Positions 14,220 to 20,996 of a stretch of DNA of 64,000 nucleotides are shown one piece after another. Source of the DNA: Bradyrhizobium erythrophlei (GTDB lineage: Bacteria; Pseudomonadota; Alphaproteobacteria; Rhizobiales; Xanthobacteraceae). Both the position numbers and the translations under genes were made by a program. The notes beneath the pieces are model-generated. The model saw only the letters and a program-made list of their open reading frames with translations, did no database searches and was not told the DNA's origin. The stretch lies in assembly GCA_900129675.1 (NCBI GenBank), contig FSRD01000001.1, positions 5,135,501 to 5,199,500 on the forward strand, in the 5' to 3' direction. Position 1 is the stretch's first letter; every line of letters starts with the position of its first letter.

Positions 14220-14570
14220 TTATCGATTTGTCGGGGTCATCTTTGCAACAAGGTCACCGAATGGCTTGTAGGACTGCTTGGCAAGATCGGTGTACAGTAC
14301 GCCAATCTTCTGTGACTCCGTCACGAACGTATCGTAGGCCGTCTTGGCGAATTCGGTTTGAACTTCAATCGCCTTGTCGAGCGACTTCACGCCAGAGAGC
14401 TTCTCAACGAACAGTTTCGTGTCTTCAAACGACTTCTTCGTGTAGTCACCGTAAGCAGTGGCAATCGCCAGGAAAGCGTTGGATGACGCAGTCCCTGTAT
14501 CGATTTGTTCGGTACTATTCTGTTGGTGCTCGAAATTCTGATTCGAGTGAATCTGATTTGCATTCGACAT
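14220..14570 (-). CDS. Phasin-family protein
   Basis: 116 residues. A polar N-terminus rich in Asn and Gln is followed by the amphipathic helices typical of phasins: NAFLAIATAYGDYTKKSFED, TKLFVEKLSGVKSLDKAIEV, QTEFAKTAYDTFVTESQKIG and DLAKQSYKPF. Phasins coat polyhydroxybutyrate granules; short forms are also induced by stress in rhizobia. A second phasin lies at 30170-30643. A possible GGAAC promoter (minus strand near 14640) has poor spacing, so regulation is uncertain. Confidence 0.85.
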   Translation of the reverse strand: MSNANQIHSNQNFEHQQNSTEQIDTGTASSNAFLAIATAYGDYTKKSFEDTKLFVEKLSGVKSLDKAIEVQTEFAKTAYDTFVTESQKIGVLYTDLAKQSYKPFGDLVAKMTPTNR

Positions 14571-15078
14571 TTTTGGACTTTCCCTTGTTTGTTTAACAGT
14601 GGACCAATGCCGCGTGCCACCAATGGTTGCTTCGGAACCTCGGTTCCCGCATGTTCATTAGGCGGTGCTTGGGTGTTCGTATGATGATCACTGACCTTAG
14701 GCGCAGTTCGGCCGGGTAACGCCGAGCGAATCGCCGTCGAATCCGCCGCAATCGCCAACGAGCGAAACGCACCTTTAGGTGCAGAATATGATCGGCAGGG
14801 CCGTACGTCCGCTTTGGTAAACGTTTCTGATCGGCCAAAATCTGACACCTAAACCCGAGAAAATGGGACATCCCTTGTTCGCTTTGGAAATTGACGAGTG
14901 ACGAGCAACATCGGGCAAACCGGCTGATCATCTGCCGCCACGGGTATAGAGAAGGCCGCAACTCACGCTGCTCTCGCGCCGACGAAGTAATCGAATGAGA
15001 CGCGCAACGTTTGAGCGCGGGCGTCAGCCGCTTCTGAGAGACATTGCCGCAAGGGAGACGATTTACTGTTCCGTCGCT
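14571..15078. other. No gene recognised
   Basis: About 500 bases between divergent phasin and PRC-barrel genes. Long minus-strand frames here lack motifs and start sites I can support. Confidence 0.4.
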
Positions 15079-15104
15079 GGAACCAAAGTCACACCGCATT
15101 ATTG
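15079..15104 (+). promoter_or_regulatory. GGAAC-N16-TATT promoter
   Basis: GGAAC at 15079-15083, 16 nt, TATT at 15100-15103, 26 bases before the ATG at 15130. Confidence 0.55.
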
Positions 15105-15129
15105 TTCCCCAAAACAATGGAGGAACGTC

Positions 15130-15660
15130 ATGATTTCCAAATGTTTTGCAATAGCATTCCTCGCTATCGCGTCGATGACCGGCGCGGCGTCGGCGCAAAC
15201 AGCCACAAACCAAGTGGCTTCGACTACCAGTGCTACCACGCACAAGGAGGGTGAATGGCGCGCATCCAAGCTCGTCCACGTCGATGTGTACAATGACGCA
15301 AACGAGAAGATCGGCGACATCAACGACGTGATTTTGGATAGGTCAGGCAAAGTGGCCAATGTCATTCTAGGTGTGGGCGGCGTTCTCGGCTTGGGCGAGC
15401 GCTACGTGGCGGTCGCCTTCGATAAGCTGAAGTGGGTTGACCAGCCGGTGACCTCGACAACTGCCTCGACAACGTCCGCACCGGCGAATGCTCCTGCAAC
15501 TACTTCCGCTTCAGACGGCACCACGCGAACCACCACCGGTGCTGCAACTACCACCACGACAACCACCACAACCAGCGCCAGTACGCGTTGGTATCCCGAT
15601 CACGCGGTGTATAACGCCACCAAGGATGAATTGAAGGCCATGCCGGAGTTTAAGTACTAA
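15130..15660 (+). CDS. Secreted PRC-barrel protein
   Basis: ATG at 15130 behind GGAGG. Signal peptide MISKCFAIAFLAIASMTGAA SA-Q. The PRC-barrel is at about residues 40-100: WRASKLVHVDVYNDANEKIG DINDVILDRSGKVANVIL GVGG and ERYVAVAFDKLKW. A Thr/Ser/Ala-rich linker (about residues 105-155) leads to a C-terminal RWYPDHAVYNATKDELKAMP motif, usual for rhizobial periplasmic PRC-barrel proteins. They are often stress-induced. The linker is nearly pure Thr over a short run and may vary in length between strains. Confidence 0.88.
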   Translation: MISKCFAIAFLAIASMTGAASAQTATNQVASTTSATTHKEGEWRASKLVHVDVYNDANEKIGDINDVILDRSGKVANVILGVGGVLGLGERYVAVAFDKLKWVDQPVTSTTASTTSAPANAPATTSASDGTTRTTTGAATTTTTTTTTSASTRWYPDHAVYNATKDELKAMPEFKY

Positions 15661-15961
15661 CTCTCGACATACGATCCAAGAGCCGCCCTCACGGGGACCG
15701 GTCTTTTGTTTGAATGGCCGGGCGCATCTGCCGTTTTGTTGCAACAGTAGTTTGGATTCATACTCGGTCACCGTTGAGCTGTGGCAGCGCGACGGGTTCT
15801 TTAGCCGGTGTGAAGGGCATGCGCGGAAGGGCGTGTCGCGCCCGAGTCTGTCGAGTTTGGACGCCATCCGTCGGCCGCAGGTATCGGAGCACCCGCTCTA
15901 AGCATCCACCGAGCAGTGAGCCATTTGTATAGCCCGGGACGGTTAGCGCGCCCCCAAACCA
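15661..15961. other. No gene recognised
   Basis: Convergent intergenic stretch after the PRC-barrel gene; no supported coding frame. Confidence 0.4.
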
Positions 15962-16210
15962 TCATCGGCCACGGGCGACGGCAACTCCCAACAGGAACGC
16001 GACTAACAGCGAACCAAGTGGCGCTTCGCGCGCGACATTGCTCAAGATGCTCAACGGCATCCCTGGCTTCCGACCCGCTTCTATCGCGCCGCTAACTCGA
16101 TGGAGTGTCCCTTTCACAGCTTCGGAGACTTCCGCGATGGTGGATTTCGGTTCTGGAGCGGGGCCCAAGCCTTCGTTGGCGTAAGGGGCCAGCGGAATGT
16201 CATCACTCAC
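15962..16210 (-). CDS. Small protein with C-terminal membrane anchor
   Basis: 82 residues starting MSDDIPLAPYANEGLGPAPE and PKSTIAEVSEAVKGTLHRVS, then GRKPGMPLSILSNVAREAPL and a hydrophobic end GSLLVAFLLGVAVARGR. The paralogue at 36333-36581 has the same length and layout. The arrangement (amphipathic helix, then one membrane segment ending in Arg) resembles DUF883/ElaB-type ribosome- or membrane-associated stress proteins, though the similarity is general. The DUF883-like CsbD gene lies 75 bases upstream on the same strand. Confidence 0.7.
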   Translation of the reverse strand: MSDDIPLAPYANEGLGPAPEPKSTIAEVSEAVKGTLHRVSGAIEAGRKPGMPLSILSNVAREAPLGSLLVAFLLGVAVARGR

Positions 16211-16284
16211 GATTGAATCAACAAATCAACAAACAGCCAATCAATCAAAGGGCGTGAATTGTTCTGATATGGCCGTCGTAGCCG

Positions 16285-16650
16285 CTATCGCCCGCGCTGC
16301 GGCGCACGGCGCGGCGGGCGCGTCAGCAATAGCGCCAATGCAAAGCCGATCCCGCCCGCGATCAACATCGAACCGAGCGGATTGTCCCGCACCCTCTTCG
16401 CAATCGCTTGCGAGCCGTCATGGAAAGTATCGCCGCTGTTCTCATAAGCGTCTTTGGCGTAGTTGACGGCGGCATCCGTAGCCTCGCGCGCTGCATCCTT
16501 GGCCTGGCCGTACAGGTTCTGCGCGGTACTTGTCGCCTCGTGGACGCGGCCTGCTGCATCGGTCTTTGCGTCGCCTGCAATATCGCCTACGGCACCCTCG
16601 AGCTTACCGGCGAAATCCTTCGCCGAGCCGGCAATTCGATTCGTCTCCAT
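16285..16650 (-). CDS. CsbD/DUF883-like stress protein
   Basis: 121 residues from the ATG at 16650, eight bases behind GGGAG. The N-terminus METNRIAGSAKDFAGKLEGA followed by VGDIAGDAKTDAAGRVHEAT matches the CsbD repeat. The central part is Ala-rich and helical (NLYGQAKDAAREATDAAVNY), and the C-terminus RVRDNPLGSMLIAGGIGFAL is a membrane anchor of the DUF883 type ending in a basic tail. CsbD proteins are general-stress markers; the membrane anchor suggests placement at the inner face of the membrane. A GGAAC-N16-GGTT promoter precedes it. Confidence 0.85.
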   Translation of the reverse strand: METNRIAGSAKDFAGKLEGAVGDIAGDAKTDAAGRVHEATSTAQNLYGQAKDAAREATDAAVNYAKDAYENSGDTFHDGSQAIAKRVRDNPLGSMLIAGGIGFALALLLTRPPRRAPQRGR

Positions 16651-16685
16651 GGCGCACACTCCCTAAGATGAAGTCCCGGCGACCT

Positions 16686-16710
16686 AACCGACAAGGTCAG
16701 TCTATGTTCC
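16686..16710 (-). promoter_or_regulatory. GGAAC-N16-GGTT promoter
   Basis: Minus strand: GGAAC at 16710-16706, 16 nt, GGTT at 16689-16686, 35 bases before the CsbD-like gene. Confidence 0.6.
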
Positions 16711-17042
16711 TGCGCGCACAGGAAGCCGGTTTGCAAATGTGACGTAGCCTGAAGCTCTTACCATTCCACACTCGCTGCTCGACTGCGCTGACGAGGTGAT
16801 CGAGTATCAGAAAGCTGTCGCGATGCAGGGGTTATCGATCCTCACACGGCCCACCGCCGTCTCGGTCTTGAGGGAAACCACAGAATGGCTGCGGCTTCCG
16901 TTGCAGCCGACCACATCCAACAGCGGCGCGCTGCTCACTTTTGCTCACTGTCCTAAATTTCAAATTGCAGGCGGCTTAATTAGGTACTGGCCTGTCCGAC
17001 CACAGTGGCGCAGTTTGAAAATAGCCGTGGCCCATTTTGAAA
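16711..17042. other. No gene recognised
   Basis: Nothing supported as coding. A motif CTGCTCACTTTTGCTCACT near 16930 partly resembles the inverted leader box. Confidence 0.35.
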
Positions 17043-17106
17043 GGGAGCAATTTTGAACAGACGATCGCAGCAACGCCACCAAGCATTATTGGGCTTGGTG
17101 GCGTTG
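17043..17106 (+). other. Orphan box with a strong hairpin
   Basis: GGGAGCAATTTTGAACAG at 17043-17060 is a variant of the leader box. Ten bases later AACGCCACCAAG (17072) pairs with CTTGGTGGCGTT (up to 17106) around an ATTATTGG loop. The left arm and loop recur inverted at 7455-7478. It could be a terminator-like RNA or a relic of a coding end (ATPPSIIGLGGVV). Confidence 0.4.
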
Positions 17107-17144
17107 TGCTTTCCCGGGTGCCCTAATTCGTTAACTTTTCGAAA

Positions 17145-17268
17145 GTGAGCAAAATGGAACAGCGCGGGGATAGCGATGACCCCATGGTGACTCCATCACC
17201 GTCCCATCACGGCATCTATCGGTGACTAAGAGTTCTGTAACGCTCCCGCCTGAGTTTGGGTGAGCATC
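17145..17268 (+). promoter_or_regulatory. Leader cassette, copy VI
   Basis: Box GTGAGCAAAATGGAACAG at 17145-17162, 32 nt, then TCACCG (17196) pairing with CGGTGA (17220), CTAAGAGTTCTGTAACGCTCCCGCC to 17250, GGGTGAG, and the ATG at 17269. Confidence 0.8.
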
Positions 17269-17490
17269 ATGCCGTCACTGGCAGTCTTGTTGGATCCAAG
17301 CCGCATAGCGATTCAGTCCCACGCCTGTCCCAAATGTCTGGGCCCAATGATCCTGGCGCGTATCAAGCCCTCGCGCATCGGATTCGAGTTGCGCACATTT
17401 CAGGACGTCAATAGCGATCACGTCGATAAGGTGGTCACCGAGACCAAATCGATGAAGTGGATATCTTCCGGGCTGCAAGCGCCGGCTTAG
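17269..17490 (+). CDS. Zinc-ribbon paralogue that lost its second Cys pair
   Basis: 73 residues from the ATG at 17269: MPSLAVLLDPSRIAIQSHAC, PKCLGPMILARIKPSRIGFE, LRTFQDVNSDHVDKVVTETK and a SSGLQAPA end. The first pair (HACPKC) is intact. Where the paralogues have ECPKC or ECAKC this protein has QDVNS, so the second zinc-binding half is gone while flanking residues (LRTF, DHVDKVV) remain. A GTG three codons upstream is possible but the ATG fits the other family starts. It either lost metal binding or is decaying. Leader copy VI lies directly upstream. Confidence 0.65.
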   Translation: MPSLAVLLDPSRIAIQSHACPKCLGPMILARIKPSRIGFELRTFQDVNSDHVDKVVTETKSMKWISSGLQAPA

Positions 17491-18103
17491 GATCCCGGCA
17501 TGCTCCACGCCCTCGATGGCGATGCGCGAGTCTGGCAAGGCCGCTGGTGAATCCGAGGCGGACCCTTAGGCGACCCACGCGCGTTGAGGCCGTGAGACCG
17601 GGGCGACGACCAACGCGGAGCTTTGACTATGAGCACTTATTCCTCTTCACCTTCAAAGAAAGTTTGAGCAGCGGTGGGTCGCTAGATTTGTCTCGTCGCT
17701 CGCATCGATCGCTCCCAAAAGCGCCGACTTGAAAGGTACCGTCAACGACTTGCCGCGGCCCGCAAAAGCAAAAAAGCAAAAAGACACGCGACGAAATTAT
17801 GAAGAAGCCTTGACTACTTCGGTCTCGCCATCGCGCCAAACATCGACCACCCAGCCAATCCAGGATTACCTTTTCGTGGCACGAAAGCGGGTCCGTATTC
17901 GGGCATCTCGCGAATATGCGCCTTCGGCGCGCCGGTTCAAGCCGGTCGTCTGACAACAATCAAACCGACCTACAGCAACCTGCGGTCGATGGCTTAATGA
18001 ACCCGCGAAAGCCGCTCGTGACGGCTTCGTTACTACGCGTCCGGTGGTATTCGCCGCGTCAGCTGGCCGCTTCTGGATCTCCCAAGAGCGCCAGGGGGTA
18101 ATC
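17491..18103. other. No gene recognised
   Basis: A plus-strand stretch near 17637-17960 can be read as basic peptides in several short frames (one with RRLERYRQRLAAARKSKKAK), suggesting an old broken gene, but I cannot name it. Confidence 0.3.
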
Positions 18104-18406
18104 TCATGGTTTGAATTCATCGTTTTCCGCCGCGATATCGTCGTCGGTGGCCTCTTCGGCGGCCACCAATTCCTGGGCAAGGCAGCGTCGAAAATCACGC
18201 TCCGCTGTTTCCATCAGCCCGGCCACCAAATCTTCCGGCACTCCGTTGATCGCAGCGTCTTGATAGACTTCGGAGTCGACTGAATAAGTGAAGCCATTTG
18301 CCGGGATGCCCTCGACGAAAATGCGAACCTTCCAACCGTTTAGCGTCGGGATCGCGCGAACTTCGTAGACCTTGCCGCCGTGCTCGAAGGTCGTAGCCTT
18401 ATGCAT
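18104..18406 (-). CDS. Hypothetical protein, 100 residues
   Basis: From the ATG at 18406 (behind GGAGAG): MHKATTFEHGGKVYEVRAIP, TLNGWKVRIFVEGIPANGFT, YSVDSEVYQDAAINGVPEDL, then a helical and acidic tail. Alternating hydrophobic residues in the first half predict a small beta-rich domain that ends in a helix. I know of no named family. It lies 95 bases after the stop of 18501-18923 on the same strand; a run-on transcript is possible. Confidence 0.65.
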   Translation of the reverse strand: MHKATTFEHGGKVYEVRAIPTLNGWKVRIFVEGIPANGFTYSVDSEVYQDAAINGVPEDLVAGLMETAERDFRRCLAQELVAAEEATDDDIAAENDEFKP

Positions 18407-18500
18407 CGCACTCTCCAACTGCCATGGCGCGCACCGCGCAAACGCACCGAACTCCCCAGTGGGGAATTGTCAAATCGGCAAAATCAGGCCGGCTTTTTGC

Positions 18501-18923
18501 CTAAAGCCTGACCCCATCGCACGACGGAAGACCCAGTGCCTCGCGAAGATGGGCGACAGAGGCCTTGCCTAGATCCTGGAACCTCAACAGGATTTCATCC
18601 GACGCCTCGCGCACTTCCCCGACCGTTTTCAGGCCGGCGGCCGCCAACACGTTGCGAATTCGCGCCGGAAATTCAACATTGCTGATCGGCGTATCGTCCG
18701 GTAGCTCTGGCGTCGGATCGAGCATGTTCGGCTCGCTCACGTTCGCCTTGGCAGCATCTCGCGCAAGCCGTTCCGACTTCAATCGTTCGCGATTTTTGTG
18801 AAAGGTCTCTTGCGCCTTCTCGTTATCAGTCAGGGCGTTTTCTGCTTCAGTGGTTTTGAAATGCTTGTTCGCTTCTCGACCTGCCGCAGAAATGCTAGAA
18901 TTTGAAAACGTCTTTTTGCTCAT
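18501..18923 (-). CDS. Protein with RNA polymerase alpha-CTD-like domain
   Basis: 140 residues from MSKKTFSNSSISAAGREANK. Residues 1-80 are polar, with a Lys/Glu/Arg-rich helix (KAQETFHKNRERLKSERLAR). The C-terminal 55 residues, FPARIRNVLAAAGLKTVGEV REASDEILLRFQDLGKASVA HLREALGL, have the helix-hairpin-helix layout of the RpoA C-terminal domain (two helices, a LxxLGKxSxxxLxExL-type end). Stand-alone alpha-CTD-like proteins occur in rhizobia and could bind DNA or regulators, but no function is established here. It diverges from the MarR gene at 19079 across a 155-base region with two operator-like palindromes. Confidence 0.75.
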   Translation of the reverse strand: MSKKTFSNSSISAAGREANKHFKTTEAENALTDNEKAQETFHKNRERLKSERLARDAAKANVSEPNMLDPTPELPDDTPISNVEFPARIRNVLAAAGLKTVGEVREASDEILLRFQDLGKASVAHLREALGLPSCDGVRL

Positions 18924-18999
18924 CTTATCGCCTCCACATTGGCGACACACTCATTTTCGTCGTGCACACTGACGCGCGATCAGCGTAGCCCTCAAACTA

Positions 19000-19060
19000 G
19001 TTTCGAAACAAAATTATCTGCATCCGATCGGTTGTCAAGTTAATTTCGAAACACTATTAT
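19000..19060 (+). promoter_or_regulatory. Promoter with two TTTCGAAA operators
   Basis: TTGTCA (19032-19037), 17 nt, TATTAT (19055-19060) form a good sigma-70-type promoter for the MarR gene. GTTTCGAAAC at 19000-19009 and ATTTCGAAAC at 19043-19052 are near-identical palindromes, the second inside the promoter spacer, 43 bases centre to centre. They are the likely autoregulatory sites and could also control the divergent gene. Confidence 0.65.
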
Positions 19061-19078
19061 ATTCTCGAAGAGGCAATC

Positions 19079-19681
19079 ATGTCAGCGCGCGAAACGGCAG
19101 AGCTCCTGCTGCAGGTGGGACGGCTCGTACAAGCTGAGGGCTATGACGGCGAACTCAGTCCGGCCCAATGGATGGCGCTCCGCTTCTTCGCCCGTGCCAA
19201 CCCGTTCTCACGGACGCCGTCGGCCTTCGCGGAATTTCAAGCGACAACCCGCGGCACCGCAACACAAGCCATTAAGGCGCTTGAAGCGGGTGGGTACTTG
19301 GTTCGACGGCCATTCAAGACAGATGGGCGAAGCGTAAGTCTGCGACTGACGAGCAAGGGCAAAAAAGCGCTTGCACGCGATCCGTTCGAGGTTCTGGTGC
19401 GCGCCGTGGATTCGCTCGACGCGACAGAGCGAACTGCGATGCGTCGCGCCCTGCACCAGGTGTTGTCCACTCTAGCTACGAGTGGGGCGCATCGGCGCTT
19501 CGGTGTTTGCCCGTCCTGCACGCACTTCGGCAGAGAGATGTGCGGCAACCTGCCGAGCACGGGCCCCTCGGCCGCTGAATGCCTGCTCCTCGGTGTTCCG
19601 ATTCAGCCAGAGGACGTAGGTCTTCTGTGCGTCCATTTTCAACCAATGAACGAGCACCGCGAGGACGGACGGACACCGTGA
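19079..19681 (+). CDS. MarR-family regulator with Cys-rich tail
   Basis: 200 residues. A winged-helix domain spans about residues 10-140: LSPAQWMALRFFARANPFSR, then the recognition region FAEFQATTRGTATQAIKALE and wing LVRRPFKTDGRSVSLRLTSK. Beyond it is a 55-residue extension with six Cys: CPSCTHFGREMC, AECLLLG and GLLCVHF. Four or more clustered Cys at a regulator's C-terminus suggest an iron-sulphur or zinc site, perhaps for redox or iron sensing. It is followed by a ferredoxin relic, which fits an iron-sulphur or redox context. The two TTTCGAAA palindromes upstream are probable binding sites. The metal-binding role is inference. Confidence 0.8.
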   Translation: MSARETAELLLQVGRLVQAEGYDGELSPAQWMALRFFARANPFSRTPSAFAEFQATTRGTATQAIKALEAGGYLVRRPFKTDGRSVSLRLTSKGKKALARDPFEVLVRAVDSLDATERTAMRRALHQVLSTLATSGAHRRFGVCPSCTHFGREMCGNLPSTGPSAAECLLLGVPIQPEDVGLLCVHFQPMNEHREDGRTP

Positions 19682-19719
19682 ATGAGTTCACCACTGCGAT
19701 CTGCTGAAAGGACGCTTAA

Positions 19720-19959
19720 TTGACCTTCGTCGTCAACGAGAGCTGTATTCGCTGAAAAATCATGGACTGCGTCGACGTGTGCTCCGTGGACTGCTTCTAT
19801 GAGGGCGAGAACATGCTCGTCAGAGTTACATCGCAGCGTGAAATTGAGAACCTGGTGCGTAGCGGAGAGGTGAAGGGTGGCAAGCTCAAACTGCGAATGC
19901 CCCTGTCCGCTGAGGTGACGCCACTGAAACATGTAGTCGAGGAAACGGTCGCACTCTGA
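19720..19959 (+). pseudogene. Ferredoxin (FdxA-type) relic
   Basis: A TTG at 19720 opens LTFVVNESCIR, then TGA at 19753-19755, then KIMDCVDVCSVDCFYEGENM LV. The start of seven-iron ferredoxins is MTYVVTENCIxCKYxDCVEV CPVDCFYEGENMLV, so the TGA sits exactly where the second cluster Cys should be (TGC to TGA). After NMLV the similarity ends: the PDECIDCGVCEPECP half is missing and the frame continues as unrelated sequence to 19959. It lies 39 bases after the MarR gene and may once have been its target operon. Confidence 0.75.
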
Positions 19960-20126
19960 CGATTATCCCGGCTGCCCCGGCAGGGCTGCCCTCTTGGTGG
20001 AGGACTCATCCTGCTCATTTCCAATTTGGCCCTTGGTGTCGATTCGACAACGTCCGTGATAGTGTCTCCAGGGAGAACGGACTCTAGTCAAAACCGGGGG
20101 TGTTTTAGGGGAGTAGATCACAATAT

Positions 20127-20216
20127 ATGCTGAATTGGCTCCTTACGCTGGAGGAAGCGGAAGGCAAGCCGATGGTTATTCGACCTGACGACGCCGGTCC
20201 CGCGGGAAAGAGATAG
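20127..20216 (+). CDS. Possible 29-residue peptide
   Basis: MLNWLLTLEEAEGKPMVIRP and nine more residues, with AGGGGAG thirteen bases upstream, which is too far for a normal site. No paralogue. Otherwise 19960-20298 holds nothing I can identify. Confidence 0.2.
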   Translation: MLNWLLTLEEAEGKPMVIRPDDAGPAGKR

Positions 20217-20298
20217 CTAATCGGGCTGAAAGAGCGCACGGTGAATGCGTGCACAACTAGAGCACCGGCGTAGAACTGTTTGCGAAAGACAGCCGGGC

Positions 20299-20565
20299 AT
20301 GACCATGCGCTCGCGGCGGGAAACCATCACCTTCAAACACCCTTTCCGGATCAAGGGCATCGATCGCTTGCTGCCTGCGGGCGCCTACGAGGTCATCACC
20401 GATGAGGAGATGATCGAAGGATTGTCATTCGCCGTGTTCCGCCGTGTTGCCACCATGATCATGGTGCCGGCGGCAGCGCCGCGCAGTTCAACGATGGAGA
20501 TGGTTTCCATCAGTCCGATCGATCTATCCGATGCCCAGCGCATTGACGCGAACGCGCCTTCGTGA
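20299..20565 (+). CDS. Hypothetical protein, 88 residues
   Basis: The start MTMRSRRETITFKHPFRIKG fits better than the upstream in-frame GTG, since similar short rhizobial proteins begin at this MR(T/S)RRET(I/V)TF motif. It continues IDRLLPAGAYEVITDEEMIE and GLSFAVFRRVATMIMVP. The first half predicts small beta strands. Function unknown. Its TGA overlaps the GTG start of the next gene by four bases, so the two are translationally coupled. Confidence 0.65.
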   Translation: MTMRSRRETITFKHPFRIKGIDRLLPAGAYEVITDEEMIEGLSFAVFRRVATMIMVPAAAPRSSTMEMVSISPIDLSDAQRIDANAPS

Positions 20566-20912
20566 GTGACAAGCAGCTCGATCTCGACAAGCACCGCGGT
20601 ATGGCCGAACAAAAAGCAACCGACATCCGGCGAATTCTGGCAGACGTCGAGAACAATGCAAAGGACCTACGCGATCGGCAGGGGATACTCGAAAACCAGC
20701 TTCTGTCGGCTCCCGCAGCTTCGTGGCCGGAAGCAGCGGCCAAGGCGCGCTACGTCTTGAATTTATGCGCCGCGGGCATCGGCGAACAGTGGTGCGACGC
20801 TAACGCCGATAACTCGCCATGGATTAAAGCCCTGGCGGAGGTCCGTCATAAGGCGACCCGTGAAGGATGGTGCTATCAACACGTGCAGGCAATCATTGTG
20901 TCGATCGACTAG
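20562..20912 (+). CDS. Hypothetical protein, 116 residues
   Basis: GTG start at 20562 overlapping the upstream stop. MSDKQLDLDKHRGMAEQKAT DIRRILADVENNAKDLRDRQ is a charged coiled-coil-like helix; the second half ASWPEAAAKARYVLNLCAAG, WIKALAEVRHKATREGWCYQ has helices with two Trp and three Cys. I recognise no family. Coupling with the 88-residue protein suggests joint action. An IS701-type element follows 85 bases later. Confidence 0.6.
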   Translation: MSDKQLDLDKHRGMAEQKATDIRRILADVENNAKDLRDRQGILENQLLSAPAASWPEAAAKARYVLNLCAAGIGEQWCDANADNSPWIKALAEVRHKATREGWCYQHVQAIIVSID

Positions 20913-20996
20913 TATGCGGAAGCGGCCACGGGCAATCGGGATTTCTTCCTGAACAGGCCGCAGTCGATTGGCGGTAGGAAGGGCGACATTCCCTAG

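Noticed and set aside
14593..15279. 228-codon minus-strand frame between phasin and PRC-barrel genes
   Set aside because: It runs across the PRC-barrel promoter and signal peptide, has many Cys/Arg, and lacks a ribosome-binding site or any recognisable domain.
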